Below, piece after piece: positions 27,734-32,235 of a stretch of 32,235 nt of DNA. A model generated the notes under the pieces. That model was not told where the DNA came from, ran no database searches, and saw only the letters and a program-made list of their open reading frames with translations. The stretch spans positions 1 through 32,235 of the forward strand of contig JAMOMC010000040.1 of NCBI GenBank assembly GCA_027068765.1, in the 5' to 3' direction. The translations under genes were made by a program, and so were the position numbers. Source of the stretch: Campylobacterales bacterium. Its GTDB lineage: Bacteria > Campylobacterota > Campylobacteria > Campylobacterales > QNZT01. Position 1 is the stretch's first letter. Each line of letters opens with the position of its first letter.

Positions 27734-29070
27734 TGCACTATTTTACACTAAGTTATACACATAAAAACACACCAATAGATACAAGAGAAAAATTAGCTTT
27801 TACAGATGATGAGGATTTAAAAAAATTTTATGAAAAAATTTTGGCACTTCCATGCATAAATGAAGTATTGATAATCTCAACTTGCAATAGAGTAGAGTTA
27901 TTAGCAAGTGTAAATGATGTAAGTGAAGTTGCTGAGAATATACTTTTTGAGTTTGTAAACCACCATGAGCTTTTACCAGATGAGTTAAATGAAAAAGGAG
28001 ATATTCATTATGATATAGAAGCTGTACATCATCTTTTTAGAGTAATATCTTCACTTGATAGTGTAGTTTTAGGAGAGACTCAAATTGTTGCTCAGATAAA
28101 AGATGCTTTCTCTTTTGCTTATGAAAACGGTTATTGTGGGCAAAAAGTTGCACGAGTTATGCAAAATGCTTTTAGATGTTCAGCTGCTGTTAGAAGCTCT
28201 ACTGATATTTCAAAAAACCCTGTATCTGTTGCTAGTGTAGCGGTTACAAAAGCAAAAGAGGTTTTTGATGGAAATTTAGGTGGATATACTGCTGTTGTTG
28301 TTGGAGCTGGTGAGATGGGAGAGCTTACGGCTAAACATCTAGCAAAAGCTGGAGTGAATATCATAATTGTAAATAGAGATATTGAGAAGGCTCATAAATT
28401 AGCTAGTATGATTGATAGTGTAACAGTTACTGTTGAGCCTTTTTCGGAGCTTAAAAATCTTGTAAATCACTATAGACTTTTATTTTCTGCAACAGGGGCT
28501 TCTGGAGTTGTTATAGGAGATGATATTACTGAGCAAGTTTCATTTACAAGGCACTGGTTTGATATAGCGGTTCCAAGAGATATATCTCAAACAAATTGCA
28601 AAAATATAACGATTTATGCTGTAGATGATTTAAAAGGTATCATGGATGAGAACATCAAACAAAGAGAAAAAAGTGCAGAGGTAGCTTATGGCATAGTTGA
28701 TAAGTTTACTCAAGATTTTTTTAAATGGCTTCAGACACTCTCTGTAAATCCCCTTATAAAAGAGATTAGAGATATGGCAAAAGAGTGTAGTGAAATTGAG
28801 ATAGAAAAAGCTATTAAAAAAGGTTATATTGATAAAGATGCAAGAGAGCAGATGGCAAAAATTTTGCATGGAGCATTTAATGCTTTTTTGCACCATCCAA
28901 CTCACAAATTAAAAAATATCGCTGAACAGCCCCAAGCTGATACAGTTGTTCAATCAATTCAGCTTGTTTTTGGATTAAAAACTAAACAAAGAAAAGCTCT
29001 TGATACATACAAGTGGGATTATCAAATAGAGAAAAAATCAAAAGATAGACCAAAGAAGGAGCTCTCTTGA
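27733..29070 (+). CDS. hemA: Glutamyl-tRNA reductase
   Basis: [43 protein letters not shown]. Confidence 0.97.
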   Translation: MHYFTLSYTHKNTPIDTREKLAFTDDEDLKKFYEKILALPCINEVLIISTCNRVELLASVNDVSEVAENILFEFVNHHELLPDELNEKGDIHYDIEAVHHLFRVISSLDSVVLGETQIVAQIKDAFSFAYENGYCGQKVARVMQNAFRCSAAVRSSTDISKNPVSVASVAVTKAKEVFDGNLGGYTAVVVGAGEMGELTAKHLAKAGVNIIIVNRDIEKAHKLASMIDSVTVTVEPFSELKNLVNHYRLLFSATGASGVVIGDDITEQVSFTRHWFDIAVPRDISQTNCKNITIYAVDDLKGIMDENIKQREKSAEVAYGIVDKFTQDFFKWLQTLSVNPLIKEIRDMAKECSEIEIEKAIKKGYIDKDAREQMAKILHGAFNAFLHHPTHKLKNIAEQPQADTVVQSIQLVFGLKTKQRKALDTYKWDYQIEKKSKDRPKKELS

Positions 29071-30749
29071 GATTTTCTAAACTTTTTGCACCAACTACAA
29101 AAGATGCTCCAAAAGATGCTGTTCTTCCAAGTCATATATATTTAGTTCGAGGCGGTTTTATCTCACAAGTTGGGAGTGGGGTTTATAATTTTTTGCCTCT
29201 TGGAAAGATTGTGCTTGATAAAATCTCTAAAGTTGTTAAAGAGGAGTTAGATAGAGTTGGAGCATTGCAGACAGAGCTTGGATTTATAACTCCATCAAAA
29301 CTTTGGAAGCAAAGTGGAAGATATGATAAATTTGGAAAAGAGCTTTTAAGATTTAGTGATCGTAAAAACAATGAGTTTGTTTTAGGTCCAACTCATGAAG
29401 AGGCTATGGTAGATCTGGTAAAAGGTAGAGTAAAGAGCTATAAACAACTTCCTATAAATCTCTATCAGATAAACACAAAATTTAGAGATGAAGCTAGACC
29501 TAGATATGGACTTTTAAGAGGTCGTGAGTTTTTGATGAAAGATGGATATAGCTTTCATGAAAATGAAGAGAGTTTAAAAGAGGAGTTTGCTTTGATGGAG
29601 CAGACTTACGGAAAGATATTAGATAGGTTGGGGTTAGAGTATAGGGTAGTTTTTGCAGATAGTGGAGCAATTGGTGGTAGTGGCTCAAAAGAGTTTATGG
29701 TTTTGGCAAAAAATGGTGAAGATGATATTGTAACTTGTGCATCTTGTGATTATGCTGCAAATATTGAAGCAGCAAAACGGACTAAACCAAAGATAGATAA
29801 CCCTCAAATAGCTAAGGGTAAAACTCACACACCAGATATTAAAACTATCGAAGATGTTAGTAAGTTTTTCAAAGTTAACTCCTCTTGTGCTGTTAAGGCT
29901 ATTGTAAAAAAAGCGATATTTGCAGATTTTAGTGAAATTGTTGTTTTTTTTATTAGAGGAAGTGATACTTTGCAAGAGACAAAAGCTTTGAGTGCCTCTT
30001 TAGCATTAGAGCTTGTAGATGTAAGTGAAAAAGAGCTTGAAGATGTGGGGTTGATAGCTGGGTTTATTGGGCCTGATGTGGAGATTAAAAAGTTTGTTGA
30101 TTTAGAGTTAAAAGATGAAGAAAGTTTAATCTGCGGAGCCAATGAACTTGATTATCATTTTGGTGGATATAGTTTTAAAGATAGAGAGTTTGAGTATGTT
30201 GATCTGCTAGAGGTTTGTAAAGGTGATTTATGTAGCTGTTGTGGTGGAGTTTTGGATATAACAAAAGGTATTGAAGTTGGTCATATATTTGAGTTAGGAG
30301 ATAAATACTCAAAAGCATTAGATGCAAACTTTTTAGATAGAAATGGAAAAGCAAAACCTTTTGTTATGGGAACTTATGGCATTGGTATAAGTAGACTAGT
30401 AGCTGTTGTAGTAGAACAGCACCACGATGAGAAAGGCTCTCTTTGGACAAAAGAGACATCACCGTTTGAACTCACTATCATTATCTCAAACATAAAAGAT
30501 GAAGCACAAAAAAGCTTTGGTGAAGATCTATATCAAAAGTTAAAAGAGGAAGGTGTTGAAGTTTTACTTGATGATAGGGCTGAGAGATTTGGTTATAAGA
30601 TGAGTGATTTTGAGCTTTTAGGGTTTCCTAAAGCTGTGATTGTTGGTAAAGGTTTGGTCGATGGAGAGGTTCAAATTGTGGATAGAAAGAGCTTAGAAAA
30701 AACAAATATCTCCAAAGATGAGATATTTGATAAATTGATGGAGTTTTAA
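29067..30749 (+). CDS. proS: Prolyl-tRNA synthetase
   Basis: Class II motifs: [45 protein letters not shown]; YbaK-like insertion region. Confidence 0.97.
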   Translation: MRFSKLFAPTTKDAPKDAVLPSHIYLVRGGFISQVGSGVYNFLPLGKIVLDKISKVVKEELDRVGALQTELGFITPSKLWKQSGRYDKFGKELLRFSDRKNNEFVLGPTHEEAMVDLVKGRVKSYKQLPINLYQINTKFRDEARPRYGLLRGREFLMKDGYSFHENEESLKEEFALMEQTYGKILDRLGLEYRVVFADSGAIGGSGSKEFMVLAKNGEDDIVTCASCDYAANIEAAKRTKPKIDNPQIAKGKTHTPDIKTIEDVSKFFKVNSSCAVKAIVKKAIFADFSEIVVFFIRGSDTLQETKALSASLALELVDVSEKELEDVGLIAGFIGPDVEIKKFVDLELKDEESLICGANELDYHFGGYSFKDREFEYVDLLEVCKGDLCSCCGGVLDITKGIEVGHIFELGDKYSKALDANFLDRNGKAKPFVMGTYGIGISRLVAVVVEQHHDEKGSLWTKETSPFELTIIISNIKDEAQKSFGEDLYQKLKEEGVEVLLDDRAERFGYKMSDFELLGFPKAVIVGKGLVDGEVQIVDRKSLEKTNISKDEIFDKLMEF

Positions 30750-31171
30750 TGCCGTTTTTAATTGTCTTTTTTTTTATTGAGGTTTTAGTTTCAGTTGAGA
30801 TAGCAGGTCGCCTTGGTGGACTTTTGACTTTTGTTGAGATTGTAGTCTCTGCGATGATCGGTTTTTTCTTATTAACAAACTTTCGATATACTTTATCTAA
30901 GAGTGCAACAGATCTTATGAATGGGTCTATCTCTATGCAAGATTTTCAGAAGATGAGTCTTTTTACTCTTATAGGTGCGGTGCTTTTGATAGTGCCTGGA
31001 TTTTTCAGTGATATTATAGGTGTTTTGTTGCAGTTTAGTTTTTTTGGGAAGCTATTTGCAAACAGAGTTTTAAATTTAAAAAATAAAAATAATGATAAAA
31101 ATATTAAAAATGAAGGAAAAGATGATGCGATTGATGTTGAAGTTATTGATGATAGCAATACTAAGCAGTAG
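30749..31171 (+). CDS. fxsA: FxsA family membrane protein
   Basis: FFFIEVLVSVEIAGRLGGLLTFVEIVVSAMIG; LLIVPGFFSDIIGVLL. Confidence 0.85.
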   Translation: MPFLIVFFFIEVLVSVEIAGRLGGLLTFVEIVVSAMIGFFLLTNFRYTLSKSATDLMNGSISMQDFQKMSLFTLIGAVLLIVPGFFSDIIGVLLQFSFFGKLFANRVLNLKNKNNDKNIKNEGKDDAIDVEVIDDSNTKQ

Positions 31172-31982
31172 TATAGTATATGCAAAAGAGGAGTTAAAAA
31201 GTGAAGTGGAGAAAGATATAGTCGCTTATGTTGAAAAGGCGATTAGTGTAAATAAAGACTTTACTTTAAAAGAGGTTAGAGTTAAAGAAGTAAAAGAGCT
31301 TGATGCGATAAAAGGTTGGAGTGTATATTTTTTAGATATTGATCTTTTAGTTATTGCAAAAGATAACAAAGTGATGACAGTACACGATAAAATCTTCTCA
31401 GATGGAAAATATATGACTAGAGACTTTATGAGTTTAAAAGGACAAATATCATTAAAAGATAGAATAGTTCCTGATATGGACAACTCATTTTATAAGAAGA
31501 ATCATTTAGTTTATGGTGATGAAAGTGCAAAAGATAAGATAGTGATTTTTTCTGATCCTTTATGTCCATTTTGCCAAACTTATATGCCAGAGGTTTTTAA
31601 AGCTGTAAAAGCTGATCCAAAAAAGATAGCTCTTTATTATTATCACTTTCCACTATCTATGATACATCCACAAGCCCCTACTATCATAAAAGCTACAATG
31701 GCTGCTGAGAAAAAAGGAGTTAAAGATATTTTGATAAGAGTTTATGAAGCAAAATTTGCTCTAAAAACAAAAAATGAAAATTCAACCCTTGAAGCATTTA
31801 ATAAAAAATTGGGAACAAATTTAACACTAAAAGAGATAAACACACAAGAGATATTAGAGACTTACAGTAAAGATTTAGAGTTAGCTGGCAAGATGATGAT
31901 AAGTGGCACACCAACTGTTTATGTGAATGGGAAGAAAGATTTTACAAGAACTAAGTACAAAGAGATATTGGGAATTAAATGA
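31122..31982 (+). CDS. Periplasmic thioredoxin-fold disulfide protein (DsbA/DsbC/DsbG-like)
   Basis: Signal peptide, [12 protein letters not shown] (CPFC), [10 protein letters not shown] cis-Pro loop; GAAGGAAAAG upstream favours start at 31122/31125 rather than 31092. Confidence 0.85.
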   Translation: MMRLMLKLLMIAILSSSIVYAKEELKSEVEKDIVAYVEKAISVNKDFTLKEVRVKEVKELDAIKGWSVYFLDIDLLVIAKDNKVMTVHDKIFSDGKYMTRDFMSLKGQISLKDRIVPDMDNSFYKKNHLVYGDESAKDKIVIFSDPLCPFCQTYMPEVFKAVKADPKKIALYYYHFPLSMIHPQAPTIIKATMAAEKKGVKDILIRVYEAKFALKTKNENSTLEAFNKKLGTNLTLKEINTQEILETYSKDLELAGKMMISGTPTVYVNGKKDFTRTKYKEILGIK

Positions 31983-32235
31983 AAAAACTAATAATAGCAA
32001 CAAGAGGAAGCAAACTAGCACTTTGGCAATCTGAACATATCAAAGAGGTTCTTGAAAATGCTTATGAAGGACTTGAAGTTGAGCTTAAAGTTATGAAGAC
32101 AAAAGGGGATATTCTCCTTGAGACATCTTTGGCAAAAATTGGTGGAAAAGGGCTTTTTACAAAAGAGCTTGAAGAAGCTATGCTTAGAGGTGAGGCTCAT
32201 ATAGCTGTTCATAGTTTAAAAGATGTGCCAACAGA
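31979..32235 (+). CDS. hemC: Porphobilinogen deaminase, N-terminal part (truncated by window edge)
   Basis: [27 protein letters not shown]...[31 protein letters not shown]. Confidence 0.96.
   Translation, partial: MKKLIIATRGSKLALWQSEHIKEVLENAYEGLEVELKVMKTKGDILLETSLAKIGGKGLFTKELEEAMLRGEAHIAVHSLKDVPT

Noticed and set aside
30764-30780. Long homopolymer T-runs (e.g. in fxsA, and near 9828-9836) as phase-variation tracts
   Set aside because: A/T runs are common in this AT-rich genome and the genes are housekeeping; no polyG/C tract was seen.

Overview
AT-rich bacterial chromosome segment. Gene content and order (gap-pgk-tpiA, hemA-proS-fxsA-dsb-hemC, accD-thiE-rlmH-dksA-like) and a DUF2018/HP0242-like protein suggest a Campylobacterota (epsilonproteobacterial, Sulfurimonas-like) genome; this assignment is inference. 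Left edge (1-2.9 kb): accessory patch with the start of a TetR-like gene, a small ORF remnant, an HExxH membrane peptidase, a PIN/RHH toxin-antitoxin-like pair flanked by a 101-bp near-perfect direct repeat, and an AraC/GyrI-like regulator. Next come the glycolytic genes tpiA-pgk-gap (minus), an in-frame NadD-RsfS fusion, a PAS protein, a DUF3365-type haem protein, and an MshM/MshN-like pair. Upstream of that pair is an unlisted remnant that looks like the C-terminus of a secretin. A type II secretion cluster follows (divergent gspG, then K-, L-, M-, N-, C-like genes and D, E, F). The rest is mostly housekeeping genes in tight operons: rpe, trpF, exonuclease, IMPase (apparently without a canonical start codon), accD, thiE, rlmH, dksA-like, dus, ispA-like, hemA, proS, fxsA, dsb-like and partial hemC. 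No rRNA, tRNA, CRISPR array or transposase was recognised by eye. I found no clearly new multi-gene system. The best leads are the decayed secretin locus, the repeat-flanked TA module, the NadD-RsfS fusion and the ATA-start candidate.
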